NCBI RefSeq assembly: GCF_900313065.1
Contig: NZ_OMPU01000005.1
Location: 10,224-74,223, forward strand
Length of the DNA: 64,000 nt
From: Kiloniella sp. EL199
GTDB lineage: Bacteria > Pseudomonadota > Alphaproteobacteria > Kiloniellales > Kiloniellaceae
Direction of reading: 5' to 3'
Both the position numbers and the translations under genes were made by a program. This document shows positions 51,512 to 59,802 of the stretch, in pieces. Position 1 is the first letter of the stretch. Each line of letters starts with the position of its first letter. The notes below the pieces were generated by a model, which searched no databases, had not been told where the DNA came from, and saw only the letters and a list, made by a program, of their open reading frames with translations.

Positions 51512-51982
51512 ATGAAGCGACTAATCAAAAAAAGTTTTGCGGCAGCAATCGTGCCAACTATTCTTAGTCTTGGTGCCGTGAGCCTTGTATTTTTGTCGCC
51601 TGCCTCTGCGGCTCAGAGTTCTCAGGAACAAGTCATCGAAGATGTGATCAATGAGATTGAGCGCACAGTGATTAATCGCTATTTCCATAAAGATGATCAG
51701 ACGACTCAAGGTCACAAAAAGAATAAAGGGAAGGGCAAGAAGAAAGGTCTGCCGCCAGGTTTGGCAAAAAAAGGGTCTCTGCCTCCTGGACTACAAAAGC
51801 AGCTGGATGAAAAAGGATCTTTACCACCGGGCTTAGCTAAGCGCGATTTGCCTGATGATTTGCAAAGCAGATTGCCACGCCGAAAAAACAGTAAATTTGT
51901 CATTGTCGATGACGACGTTGTTCTGATCGACATTCTTACCAATAAAGCCTTGGATGTTCTCGAAAACGTTTTGAAGAAATAG
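51512..51982 (+). CDS. CigR-like secreted protein with LPPGL repeats
   Basis: 156 residues. The signal peptide (KRLIKKSFAAAIV basic start, hydrophobic to SPASAAQS) is followed by a lysine-glycine-rich stretch, three LPPGLAK/LPPGLQK repeats between about residues 80 and 112, and a C-terminal KFVIVDDDVVLIDILTNKALD segment. This layout matches the anti-virulence regulator CigR/RcnB-like family of exported or inner-membrane-associated proteins. Function in this organism is unknown. It is convergent with the metal permease gene, 10 bases apart. Confidence 0.7.
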   Translation: MKRLIKKSFAAAIVPTILSLGAVSLVFLSPASAAQSSQEQVIEDVINEIERTVINRYFHKDDQTTQGHKKNKGKGKKKGLPPGLAKKGSLPPGLQKQLDEKGSLPPGLAKRDLPDDLQSRLPRRKNSKFVIVDDDVVLIDILTNKALDVLENVLKK

Positions 51983-51992
51983 ATTTCCGAAT

Positions 51993-52958
51993 TTAAAGCG
52001 GCGTAGGTTCCTGAAGCGCTTTGCGTTGCTTCAGGAAGCGTCCGAGTGTTCCGTGGTTTGGGGCGAATATCATTGAGAATGCCTGTAACAGGCAAGCGAC
52101 AACTGCAATCATACCGGCTGCGTTTAACGCGTAATTTTCACCGAGTAAAAACGGACCAAAAGCAGCGATCAAATATCCTAAACATCCGGATAAAAGTGCA
52201 AAGATGGATGATAGGATGATTTGAGTACTCAGTTTATCCGTCCACATCCGTGCCGTTGCAGCAGGGCAAATGAACATTGCAATGACGAGGATAGATCCAA
52301 CAGCATCAAAGGCCGCGACGGCTGATGTTGCGGTTATGATGATCAGGCCTATGCTGATATAACGCGCGTTGAATCCCAGCGAAGTTGCCATGGCAGGATC
52401 AAAGGTTGATATCTTCAGTTCTTTGAAAAATAGGATAATGACAAGCAGGACCACAAGGGTGACGCCGCCAAGTCGGCTGATGCTTCCCGGCATCTGTGCC
52501 AACCCGTCTGCTGAGAGAATATCAGACCAGTCGTTCAAACCGAACCAAAGGGTAGATTCCAGGTTTCCATAAAGAGCGTGTTCGACATCAAGGTGTACGC
52601 CTGATGTGCCTGTCTGTTCCAAAATAAGCACGCCAAGGGCAAACATAGATGTAAAAACCACGCCCATGGCTGCTCCGGGCTCTACATTGCCCAAGCGGCG
52701 AATAATTTCGATCAATAGTGCTGATATAAGGGCAGCACCCAAAGCCCCGAGGAGCATCGGTAAAGTATCCAAAGTTCCAGACAGGAGATACCCGACAACA
52801 ATACCGGGTAGAACCACGTGGCTCATCGCATCACCGATCAGGCTTTGCCGCCTGAGAACTAGGAAATTGCCGGGTAGGGCACAGCAAAGTCCCGCAAGGG
52901 ACGCAACAAGAAGTGCCGGGAAGTCGATTTGTAGAAAATCTGCGAGAGGTAACTCCAT
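51993..52958 (-). CDS. Metal ABC transporter permease (TroD/YtgD/ZnuB type)
   Basis: 321 residues, ABC-3 family permease with about eight to nine membrane helices. LLCALPGNFLVLRRQSLIGDAMSHVVLPG is the conserved coupling region (split here: RRQSLIGDAMSHVVLPG), and AAFDAVGSILVIAMFICPAA the late motif. It is last in the SBP-ATPase-permease-permease operon and starts on a TAATG overlap with the first permease. It forms the channel for Mn, Fe or Zn together with that protein. There is no regulatory extension, unlike its partner. Confidence 0.88.
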   Translation of the reverse strand: MELPLADFLQIDFPALLVASLAGLCCALPGNFLVLRRQSLIGDAMSHVVLPGIVVGYLLSGTLDTLPMLLGALGAALISALLIEIIRRLGNVEPGAAMGVVFTSMFALGVLILEQTGTSGVHLDVEHALYGNLESTLWFGLNDWSDILSADGLAQMPGSISRLGGVTLVVLLVIILFFKELKISTFDPAMATSLGFNARYISIGLIIITATSAVAAFDAVGSILVIAMFICPAATARMWTDKLSTQIILSSIFALLSGCLGYLIAAFGPFLLGENYALNAAGMIAVVACLLQAFSMIFAPNHGTLGRFLKQRKALQEPTPL

Positions 52959-54172
52959 TAGCCGATTTCCTTCTTTGGATGGTCAATCGACATTTCCAGC
53001 TCTTTTATCAAATCGCGGGGGAGAATGTCGGTAATCATGGCGAGTGACCAGCGGTTTTGGGCGAAAGCTTCTTCCGGGTAGTCACTGAGGTATTGATTCC
53101 AAAGTGCTTGATCTCTGGACATAGAGCTAACGGTTCTTTTGCCTTTTTCTGTCAGGGTGAGATCGCTGTTCAGAACGCCTTCACGCTTTAACATGAAGGA
53201 AGCTAAAAGAGATAGATCCTGTTTATTTTTGCCGAGGGATAAAAGGGCACGGCGTCGTGTGATTTTGAGCCTGAAGGAAAACTGTCGTAAGGCAGTGGCA
53301 ATCACGCCTCTTTTCGGAGCGAAGAGAAGAGATAGTGTAAAGAGGGCAGTGGCTGTCAATACTATTGTTGCCCCAGATGGTAAGTCAGGGGTGAGTGCGG
53401 ATAATGCTGCACCAAGATAACAACTCATTCCACCCGTAAAAGCAGAAATTGCGACCATAACACCTAAGCGGTCGGTCCAAAAACGGGCGGCAACAGGTGG
53501 AATGATGACTAATGCAATAATCAGAATAAGACCAACTGTTTTAAGGCCAATGACAACTACGGCAAGCAATAGTGCCATCATAAGAAGGTCGACTTTGCTT
53601 ACTGCCCAGCCACGTGATGCGGCATAGTCAGGGTCGAAGCATACCAAGCCAAATTCTTTCATGAACAAGACAGCGAGCACGGTTATGACAAGAGCAAAAA
53701 GGGCAATTATTTCGGCTTCGCTTTGTAACATGCTGGCTGTTGAGCCTAGCAAATAGCTTTCCAGGCCGGCCTGGCTACCGCTTTTTAAAGTTTGGATGTA
53801 GCTCATCAAAACGACCCCAAGGCCAAAGAAAGAGCTAAGTACAGTACCAATTGCTGAATCTTCCGGAAGGCGTGTATTGTCCTTGATCCATTGAACCAAT
53901 AAGACGCCAAGAATACCGCTTAGAGTTGAACCGACCATCAGGAAAGGAAGGCTCTTGCCTGTTCCTGTAAGGGCAAGGGCAACGAGAAAACCCAGTGTGA
54001 TCCCGGGAAGGGTTGCGTGGCTGATCGCATCACTGATTAAGGCACGTTTGCGCAAAAGAGAGAATACACCGACAACTCCCCCTGCGGTGCCCAGTAAGCC
54101 AGCACCGAGAAGGACAACATTTGTGTTGTAACCGCTCTGGAAAGTTAGGATTTCAAAAAGTTCCTGAAGCAC
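52958..54172 (-). CDS. Metal ABC transporter permease with C-terminal DtxR-like domain (YtgC-R-like)
   Basis: 404 residues, about 110 longer than a plain ABC-3 permease. Residues 1-~290 are the membrane part (RKRALISDAISHATLPGITLG, VGLILIIALVIIPPVAARFW). Residues ~300-404 look like the wing and dimerisation part of DtxR/MntR-type repressors: LTLTEKGKRTVSSMSRDQAL followed by WNQYL, then ITDILPRDLIKELEMSIDHP. Chlamydial YtgC-R has the same order of domains. The start is GTG 54172 with AAAGG upstream; no ATG is available. Whether the tail regulates DNA or the transporter is unknown. Confidence 0.82.
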   Translation of the reverse strand: MLQELFEILTFQSGYNTNVVLLGAGLLGTAGGVVGVFSLLRKRALISDAISHATLPGITLGFLVALALTGTGKSLPFLMVGSTLSGILGVLLVQWIKDNTRLPEDSAIGTVLSSFFGLGVVLMSYIQTLKSGSQAGLESYLLGSTASMLQSEAEIIALFALVITVLAVLFMKEFGLVCFDPDYAASRGWAVSKVDLLMMALLLAVVVIGLKTVGLILIIALVIIPPVAARFWTDRLGVMVAISAFTGGMSCYLGAALSALTPDLPSGATIVLTATALFTLSLLFAPKRGVIATALRQFSFRLKITRRRALLSLGKNKQDLSLLASFMLKREGVLNSDLTLTEKGKRTVSSMSRDQALWNQYLSDYPEEAFAQNRWSLAMITDILPRDLIKELEMSIDHPKKEIG

Positions 54173-54253
54173 GATTCTGCCTTTGGTGTTTCTGGTGGTG
54201 TTTATTGGTTTTCAAAGTGTTCTGAGTATTTGTCTCTGCAGGCGCAAGTTAAG

Positions 54254-55066
54254 TTACTGGCCCGCGAGTGACATTAGTCCTGACAACTCCGAAGGTGCGA
54301 GGCGGCCACCGTAGGCACGTTGCAGGTTTTCAGAGGTAAAGGCCTCGTGCATTGGGCCACTGGCCACTGATCTTACGTTGAGAATAAGCGCGTGATCGAA
54401 ATAATCTGGTGCGGATTGCAGATCATGATGAACGCAGATTACAGTTTTACCTTGGTCTTTTAGCTTTTTCAAAACGTTGATAATGGCACGCTCAGTTGCG
54501 GCATCGACGCCGACAAAAGGTTCATCCATGAAATAAAGTGATGCGTCTTGTGCCAGAGCGCGGGCAAGGAAAACACGTTGTTGTTGACCGCCTGATAGCT
54601 GTCCGATTTGCCGATCTGCAAAATCGACCATCCCGACTTTGTCCAGATAAGACAGAGCCTGTTCTTTGTGATTTTTTCGAACGGGTTTGAGCCAGCCAAT
54701 CTCGCCATAAAGACCCATGGTGACAACATCCAGTGCAGACGCTGGGAAATCCCAGTCCACACTGCCTCGTTGAGGAACGTATCCGATAAGCTTGCGTTGT
54801 TTATCTACTGGCTTGCCGTAAACTGTGATTTTTCCGGATAATTTAGGGATCAAGCCAAGGGCGGCCTTGATAAAAGTTGATTTTCCTGCGCCATTGGGGC
54901 CGACAACCGCGACCAAACCCTTTTCAGGGGCAACAAACGAGAGATCCCATACCACTGGCTTGTGGTGGTAAGAAACTGAGAGGCCTTCGATTGCCAAAGG
55001 GGCTTTCTTGGCAGTATCTGTGCTGAGGGAAGTACTCGGTTGCAGTTTCAATAGCTTCGCGATCAT
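54254..55066 (-). CDS. Metal ABC transporter ATP-binding protein (TroB/YtgB/ZnuC type)
   Basis: 270 residues. Walker A VAVVGPNGAGKSTFIKAAL, signature QLSGGQQQRVFLARALAQD and Walker B LYFMDEPFVGVD are intact, with the H-loop in VICVHHDLQ. GLYGEIGWLKPVRKN is typical of the manganese/zinc group. It energises import by the two permeases. It starts 21 bases after the binding-protein gene and is followed by an 81-base gap before the permease. Confidence 0.9.
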   Translation of the reverse strand: MIAKLLKLQPSTSLSTDTAKKAPLAIEGLSVSYHHKPVVWDLSFVAPEKGLVAVVGPNGAGKSTFIKAALGLIPKLSGKITVYGKPVDKQRKLIGYVPQRGSVDWDFPASALDVVTMGLYGEIGWLKPVRKNHKEQALSYLDKVGMVDFADRQIGQLSGGQQQRVFLARALAQDASLYFMDEPFVGVDAATERAIINVLKKLKDQGKTVICVHHDLQSAPDYFDHALILNVRSVASGPMHEAFTSENLQRAYGGRLAPSELSGLMSLAGQ

Positions 55067-55087
55067 CGGAAAATTTCCTATACAGCC

Positions 55088-56071
55088 TTAGTTAGCTGTG
55101 TGTTGCGTCAAGGTCAATTGTTTGCTCATGCCTGCCAGTGGTGCTTCACCACCAAGGGCGCGACTAATTACAGTTGCATTATGATCGAGCATGCCAATGT
55201 AAGTACCTTCGTAGGTTCCCTCAGGCCCCATAGCATCCGAAAACAATGTTCCACCGATTGTTATGTTATGACCGCGTGCTTCAGCACCTTCAATCAAAGC
55301 TTTCACATTGCGATCCGCTACCGAGCTTTCGACAAAAACGGCTCTGATCTTGCGGGTGACAATTAAATCAACCAGATTTTCTATCTTTTTCAGACCTGCT
55401 TCACTCGCCGTGCTTAGCCCCTGGATGCCGACAACTTCAAAACCATATGCTTCACCAAAATAGTTGAAAGCATCGTGGGCCGAGATAACAACACGTTCGT
55501 TTTCAGGGACACTCGCAAGGACGGTTTCTACATACCCATTAAGCTGTTCCAGTTTGATCAGATACTCTGCAGCATTTCTATCGTAAAAATCCGCATTTGC
55601 AGGATCGTATTCTTTGATGACGTTGAGCGCTTGACTTGTGACGGCCATCCACTTTCTAACATCCATCCAGACATGCGGATCATTCTTGTCCTCGTAATCC
55701 TGACTGGTTAACAGCAGAGATTTGTTGATTGTTTCTGCCAAGGGAACCACGGGCTTTTTTGCTGCCATGCGTTCAAGAGCATCTTCCATCTGTGCTTCCA
55801 GATAGAGGCCGTTGTAGAGAACTATATCTGCTTTTGTCAGGGCGGCGACATCATATCTGTTCATCCGATAGGTGTGGGGGTCAACACCTTCACCCATAAG
55901 ACTATCTACTTCCATCTTGTCCCCGACGATGTGGCTAACGACATCTGCGATCTGTGCGATTGTTGTCATCACGACAGGTTTGTCAGCTCTGGCTGACTGG
56001 CTAGAAGCGATAAGAATAACAGCAACCAGAATAGTTTTGACTATGGAGGTAAAGGATCTAAATAACATCAT
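55088..56071 (-). CDS. Metal ABC transporter substrate-binding protein (TroA/YtgA type)
   Basis: 327 residues, exported: signal peptide MMLFRSFTSIVKTILVAVIL ending near SQSARA. Metal ligands expected in cluster A-I proteins are visible: His in GEGVDPHTYRM, His in NDPHVWMDV, His in VISAHDAFNYFG and Asp in TLFSDAMGP, the His-His-His-Asp pattern of TroA. There is no histidine-rich loop as in ZnuA, so Mn(II) or Fe(II) is more likely than Zn(II), though TroA can bind zinc. First gene of the operon under the MntR-type operator. Confidence 0.88.
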   Translation of the reverse strand: MMLFRSFTSIVKTILVAVILIASSQSARADKPVVMTTIAQIADVVSHIVGDKMEVDSLMGEGVDPHTYRMNRYDVAALTKADIVLYNGLYLEAQMEDALERMAAKKPVVPLAETINKSLLLTSQDYEDKNDPHVWMDVRKWMAVTSQALNVIKEYDPANADFYDRNAAEYLIKLEQLNGYVETVLASVPENERVVISAHDAFNYFGEAYGFEVVGIQGLSTASEAGLKKIENLVDLIVTRKIRAVFVESSVADRNVKALIEGAEARGHNITIGGTLFSDAMGPEGTYEGTYIGMLDHNATVISRALGGEAPLAGMSKQLTLTQHTAN

Positions 56072-56165
56072 CAGTTTCTTTTTATCTGCTCTATTTCTGA
56101 AACGTTAGGTGGTTGGTGGAATCGAGTCGTGGTTAAGTATGGCAACATTGATGTCGACAGGTAAA

Positions 56166-56194
56166 TTTGTAGCCTAGGCTACATTTGGTGTCAA
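56166..56194 (-). promoter_or_regulatory. Promoter of the manganese ABC operon
   Basis: Minus strand TTGACA (56189-56194), a 17-base spacer, then TACAAA (56166-56171). The -35 is perfect and the -10 matches 4 of 6. The predicted leader is about 88 bases. The spacer and -10 are covered by the MntR-type palindrome, as expected for a repressed promoter. Confidence 0.7.
56168..56183. promoter_or_regulatory. MntR operator (16-bp perfect palindrome)
   Basis: TGTAGCCTAGGCTACA is a perfect inverted repeat with the TAGC-N4-GCTA core that E. coli MntR recognises. It overlaps the spacer and -10 box of the ABC operon promoter and lies about 180 bases from mntR. Repression by Mn-loaded MntR is the natural reading; control of mntR itself is possible but less clear. 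Confidence 0.78.
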
Positions 56195-56361
56195 TGGCAT
56201 AATGTTTCAAGCGTATCTTATTTGTTTCGCGGGTAATAATTTGATGTTGATTTTTGGAGATACATAAGTGTGCTTGCTCTTTTACATTCGGGATTCTTTC
56301 AGGTAAGTAAGGCGAAGCAGAGTTAATATTAGATGAGTGGCGGAAGGTTATATTTAAGCCC

Positions 56362-56886
56362 ATGACATCAGTGACTGACCCAAAGATTGAGCCAGAGAGC
56401 GATCTAGAAACTGGCCCAGAAGTTGCCCCGGAAATTGGCTCGGAAAATTCTGGACAGAATATAGAGTTGGAAGATGCTGAGCAGCAGGCTGCAAAGTTTG
56501 AGCGTGTGCGTGAAGCCCATAAAACAGAGGTTGCAGAAGATTATGTCGAGTTGATCGATGATTTAATCAATGCGAACGGGGAAGCACGTGTTGTTGAGTT
56601 GGCAGAACGTATGGGGGTTAGTCACGCAACTGTTAATAAAATTATCCAGCGTCTTCAACGCGAAGGTTTGGTTATTTCAAAACCTTATCGATCAATATTT
56701 CTGACCGATAATGGGCGAGCTTTGGCACAGGCTGCGCGACGTCGGCATGAAATTGTGGTTCGCTTTTTAAAGGCGGCTGGTGTGAGTGATGCAACGGCAG
56801 AGATTGACGCCGAGGGTGTTGAACACCATGTGAGTGAAGAGACACTGGAATGTCTTTCCGCTTTAACACTTAAGATCGAGAAATAA
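56362..56886 (+). CDS. mntR: MntR, manganese-responsive DtxR-family regulator
   Basis: 174 residues. After a charged, low-complexity N-terminus of about 45 residues, it follows E. coli MntR closely: FERVREAHKTEVAEDYVELI, helix-turn-helix VVELAERMGVSHATVNKIIQ, wing SIFLTDNGRALAQAA and the C-terminal DAEGVEHHVSEETLECL containing metal ligands. There is no SH3-like third domain, as usual for MntR. It is divergent from the ABC operon, whose promoter holds a matching operator. Confidence 0.92.
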   Translation: MTSVTDPKIEPESDLETGPEVAPEIGSENSGQNIELEDAEQQAAKFERVREAHKTEVAEDYVELIDDLINANGEARVVELAERMGVSHATVNKIIQRLQREGLVISKPYRSIFLTDNGRALAQAARRRHEIVVRFLKAAGVSDATAEIDAEGVEHHVSEETLECLSALTLKIEK

Positions 56887-56995
56887 GCCGCTAGTTCTTT
56901 TAAATTTCCTGTTTGTTTCCTGACTTATCGCGAGCAAATTTTCTTTTCTTTTTATCTATTCGGAACTGAAAATCATTTAGATGCGATTTTCGCTT

Positions 56996-57023
56996 TTGAT
57001 ACAGGGGGGAAACGGGCTAAAGT
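56996..57023 (+). promoter_or_regulatory. Predicted sodB promoter
   Basis: TTGATA (56996-57001), 16-base spacer containing a G6 run, TAAAGT (57018-57023). It lies about 50 bases before the sodB start codon. No palindrome resembling the MntR site is visible nearby. Confidence 0.5.
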
Positions 57024-57073
57024 GCGGCAGAAATTCTAACACTGAAACGAAACTAAAGAATTGGGGAAATCTC

Positions 57074-57679
57074 ATGGCTCTTGAATTACCAGCCCTTCCA
57101 TATGCTTATGACGCTCTGGGACCATACATGTCTGCAGAAACTCTTGAGTTTCACCACGACAAACACCACAACGCTTATGTTGTGAACGGCAACAAACTTC
57201 TCGAAGGTTCTGACCTGGAAGGTAAATCTCTGGAAGAGATCGTGAAGGGTTCTTTTGGTGATGCGTCTAAAGCGGGTATTTTCAACAATGCTGCACAGCA
57301 TTGGAACCACATCGAGTTCTGGAACATGATGAAGCCGAACGGTGGCGGCGCTATACCTGGTGAACTTGAAAAGAAAATCATCGAAGATTTCGGTAGTGTT
57401 GATCAATTTAAAGCCGATTTCGTAAATGCTGGTGTTACACAGTTTGGTTCCGGTTGGTGCTGGCTGGTACTTGACGACAGTGGCAAGCTTGCTGTGACTA
57501 AAACTGCAAATGGCGAAAACCCACTGGTAGCTGGTGGTCACGCGCTTCTTGGCTGTGATGTTTGGGAACATTCTTACTACATCGATTACCGCAATGCGCG
57601 CCCAGACTATGTAAAAGCTTTTGTTGATAGCCTGGTTAACTGGGAATACGTTGCAGAGCGCTTTTCAAAAGCCGGGTAA
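57074..57679 (+). CDS. sodB: Superoxide dismutase, Fe/Mn family (Fe type)
   Basis: 201 residues from ATG 57074, which has GGGGAA upstream; an in-frame start 93 bases earlier is unrelated and overlaps the promoter. Metal ligands are in LEFHHDKHH (His27), AAQHWNH and the CDVWEHSYYIDYRN signature. The FNNAAQHWNHIEFWNMM and GSGWCWLV pattern favours an iron enzyme, though metal choice cannot be settled by motif alone. Its position beside mntR and a manganese importer fits an oxidative-stress and metal module. Confidence 0.93.
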   Translation: MALELPALPYAYDALGPYMSAETLEFHHDKHHNAYVVNGNKLLEGSDLEGKSLEEIVKGSFGDASKAGIFNNAAQHWNHIEFWNMMKPNGGGAIPGELEKKIIEDFGSVDQFKADFVNAGVTQFGSGWCWLVLDDSGKLAVTKTANGENPLVAGGHALLGCDVWEHSYYIDYRNARPDYVKAFVDSLVNWEYVAERFSKAG

Positions 57680-57736
57680 TATTACGAAAATTCCCGGTTA
57701 GAATTCTATATCAGAATTTTTGGCAGGAATTAATGC

Positions 57737-57764
57737 AAAACGGTCCGATTGTCGGGCCGTTTTT
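57737..57764 (+). terminator. Rho-independent terminator after sodB
   Basis: AAAACGGTCCG, loop ATTGT, CGGGCCGTTTT form an 11-bp stem with one T-G pair and a T tail. It lies about 58 bases after the stop. From here to about 57920 I see no further feature. Confidence 0.85.
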
Positions 57765-57943
57765 GTATGCAATATGATGTAGCACTTGTGTGTTTTCTTG
57801 TTGATTGCATCGAGATTCTGACGTGATTTTTGGCACAATTTCATGGGAATCTTGATCTGAATTTCAGTGAGACGATCAAGGCGGTTTTCTTTATCTGATC
57901 TTCCTGTTATTTTGCCAATGCTTTTATAAAGTATGTTTGATCA

Positions 57944-57958
57944 ATTTGGTGACCAAAT
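57944..57958. promoter_or_regulatory. 15-bp palindrome before the secreted-protein gene
   Basis: ATTTGGTGACCAAAT is a perfect 7-1-7 inverted repeat, 36 bases before the start codon and about 14 bases after a TATAAA (57925-57930) that could be a -10 box. A second small hairpin (AATAGG/CCTATT, 57956-57973) overlaps its end. Placement fits a repressor site at the transcription start; the regulator is unknown. Confidence 0.4.
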
Positions 57959-57994
57959 AGGCAACGACCTATTTGAAATGGGGAAAGAAGTCGT

Positions 57995-59722
57995 ATGAGA
58001 GCATTAGGGCGTATTGCCGGAACGATGGTGGCTATTGTCGCTGGTTTCAGCTCTTTGGCAGAAAAAGTTTATGCCCAGGATTTGGTTGGTGAACCGGCAC
58101 CAAATCAACTCATTGCTTTTGATAATTCTGAATATTCTGGTGCTGCAAAGATTTTTGAGCTTTCTGCTGACCAACTCTATTCTTTTGTTCCTTCTCTTGG
58201 TGATTTTTCTGGACGCATTTCATCGCTGAAGCTTGGCTCACAAGTTGGGGCGATATTTTTTGAGGGGCCACTGTTTCAAACAACTGACAAATCTTGTGCA
58301 CCTCTTTTAGGAAGTAAAGAAGAGCCACATTTGTTGTGGCAGGGGCCTTCAGCTGATCTTGTTCCGTTGAAACGGGTAAATGATGCGCCGATATCAATGG
58401 CTGCTCCGCAAGATGATACCTATTCATCAATGATTATCTATCGTCGTGACATGGGGCCTCCGCCCGGGGTTCTTATGTTGCAACGTTTGAACACCTACAG
58501 CCGTGGTTGCGCAAATGTTCTTGAGCAGTTGAATTACCGACGCGCCTTTATCCCGGCATGGGACAAAGGGCGGACAGGCTATTGTCAGAATTTAGTTGGT
58601 CCGACGACCTACGCTGGTGAACGCGGTACCTTCCGGTTTAATGATAGCGATCAGTTGGTCTTCATGCATCCGGATGGAATGGATCGTACCTATCAATCTG
58701 TTCATCATCGTGTACGGGCAACGCTATATGACTTCCCTGATTGTCAGGGGAATCATGTTACTTTTCCTTTTAAAGCGGAAAGTATTCGCAAGTTTAATCT
58801 TGCGGATTATGGATACAAGGGGCGCGCACGTTCTGTAAAGGTTGAGTATGTATCTGGCCCTGCATCTGCTTTATCTGCATTGGCAGTAGCAAGCGCATCA
58901 CCTAAAGCTGTTGTTGCAAAAGCATCTGAAGCCCCAGCCCCTGCTAAAGCTGTCGCATCTCAAACTGCTGCTGTAGAGCCAAAGACAGTGCCACAAGCTC
59001 CTCAGACTTTTGTTGCGCCAGAGCCAGCCACCACGCAAGAAGCTCCTGTAATTAAAAAGAGTGTAGAGGCCCCGCAATCTGCTGTAGTACAGAAGCCTGC
59101 ACCACAGGCATCGACTGAAACACAAGTGTTTGTTGCTCCTGAACCTCAAGTGTTTACAGCTCCGGCACCTGCTGAGACGTTTCAGGCACCTGCTTACAGT
59201 CCGGCAGATTCAGATTTGCTTGCGGCGGGTATAACACCTGCTGGTGATGATGCGTTAATCCCTCAGCCTACACAGGCCACTGAGGGAGAATTGGAACGCC
59301 AAGCGATCACCTCGCAATCGGAAAATCCACTTTTTACGCCATCATACCAACTGTTCGAAGCACAACCTGCTGAAAATGTTGATAGCCAACCCCTGAATTC
59401 TGATGGCTCGGCGGATTCTGCAAATCAAGGAAGCTTACCGACGGAAACGGCAGAACGTTTTGTGAGTCCTTCAACAGGGGGAATAACTTATGAGTTTCCT
59501 GTTTTTGATGCCTATCGCTTGAATTATTGCTTAACACCGGGAACAAACTGCGGAGAACCAGCCGCACGTGAGTGGTGCAAGAAAAAAGGACATGAAACGG
59601 CCGTTGCGTGGGTCAGAGATGATAACATTGGTTCGCTCTTCCCGACGATTAACATGGGATCAAAAGAGATTTGTTCAAATTATCGCTGTGATGGTTTTAA
59701 AGAACTGACGTGCTCGAACTAA
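57995..59722 (+). CDS. Secreted protein: beta/gamma-crystallin-like region, Ala/Pro linker, Cys-rich C-terminal domain
   Basis: 575 residues. The signal peptide ends near KVYAQ. Residues ~40-290 have repeated crystallin-like elements (GRISSLKLGSQVGAIFFEG, YDFPDCQGNHVTF ending RARSVKVEYVS). Residues ~295-480 form a long Ala/Pro/Val/Gln-rich linker with repeated FVAPEP, VFTAPAP-type units. The last ~70 residues hold six cysteines (YCLTPGTNCGEPAAREWCKK, then KEICSNYRCDGF and LTC), a compact domain of unknown role. It may be surface-exposed or periplasmic. A perfect terminator follows. Confidence 0.7.
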   Translation: MRALGRIAGTMVAIVAGFSSLAEKVYAQDLVGEPAPNQLIAFDNSEYSGAAKIFELSADQLYSFVPSLGDFSGRISSLKLGSQVGAIFFEGPLFQTTDKSCAPLLGSKEEPHLLWQGPSADLVPLKRVNDAPISMAAPQDDTYSSMIIYRRDMGPPPGVLMLQRLNTYSRGCANVLEQLNYRRAFIPAWDKGRTGYCQNLVGPTTYAGERGTFRFNDSDQLVFMHPDGMDRTYQSVHHRVRATLYDFPDCQGNHVTFPFKAESIRKFNLADYGYKGRARSVKVEYVSGPASALSALAVASASPKAVVAKASEAPAPAKAVASQTAAVEPKTVPQAPQTFVAPEPATTQEAPVIKKSVEAPQSAVVQKPAPQASTETQVFVAPEPQVFTAPAPAETFQAPAYSPADSDLLAAGITPAGDDALIPQPTQATEGELERQAITSQSENPLFTPSYQLFEAQPAENVDSQPLNSDGSADSANQGSLPTETAERFVSPSTGGITYEFPVFDAYRLNYCLTPGTNCGEPAAREWCKKKGHETAVAWVRDDNIGSLFPTINMGSKEICSNYRCDGFKELTCSN

Positions 59723-59765
59723 GACGTCGTTTGGTTGGATTCCGAATAGAAACCTTGGATTAATC

Positions 59766-59796
59766 AAACAGGGTTGGCTATGCCAACCCTGTTTTT
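59766..59796 (+). terminator. Rho-independent terminator after the secreted protein
   Basis: AAACAGGGTTGGC, loop TAT, GCCAACCCTGTTT: a perfect 13-bp stem followed by five Ts (59792-59796). It sits between convergent genes and may work in both directions. Confidence 0.9.
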
Positions 59797-59802
59797 GTAT
59801 AT

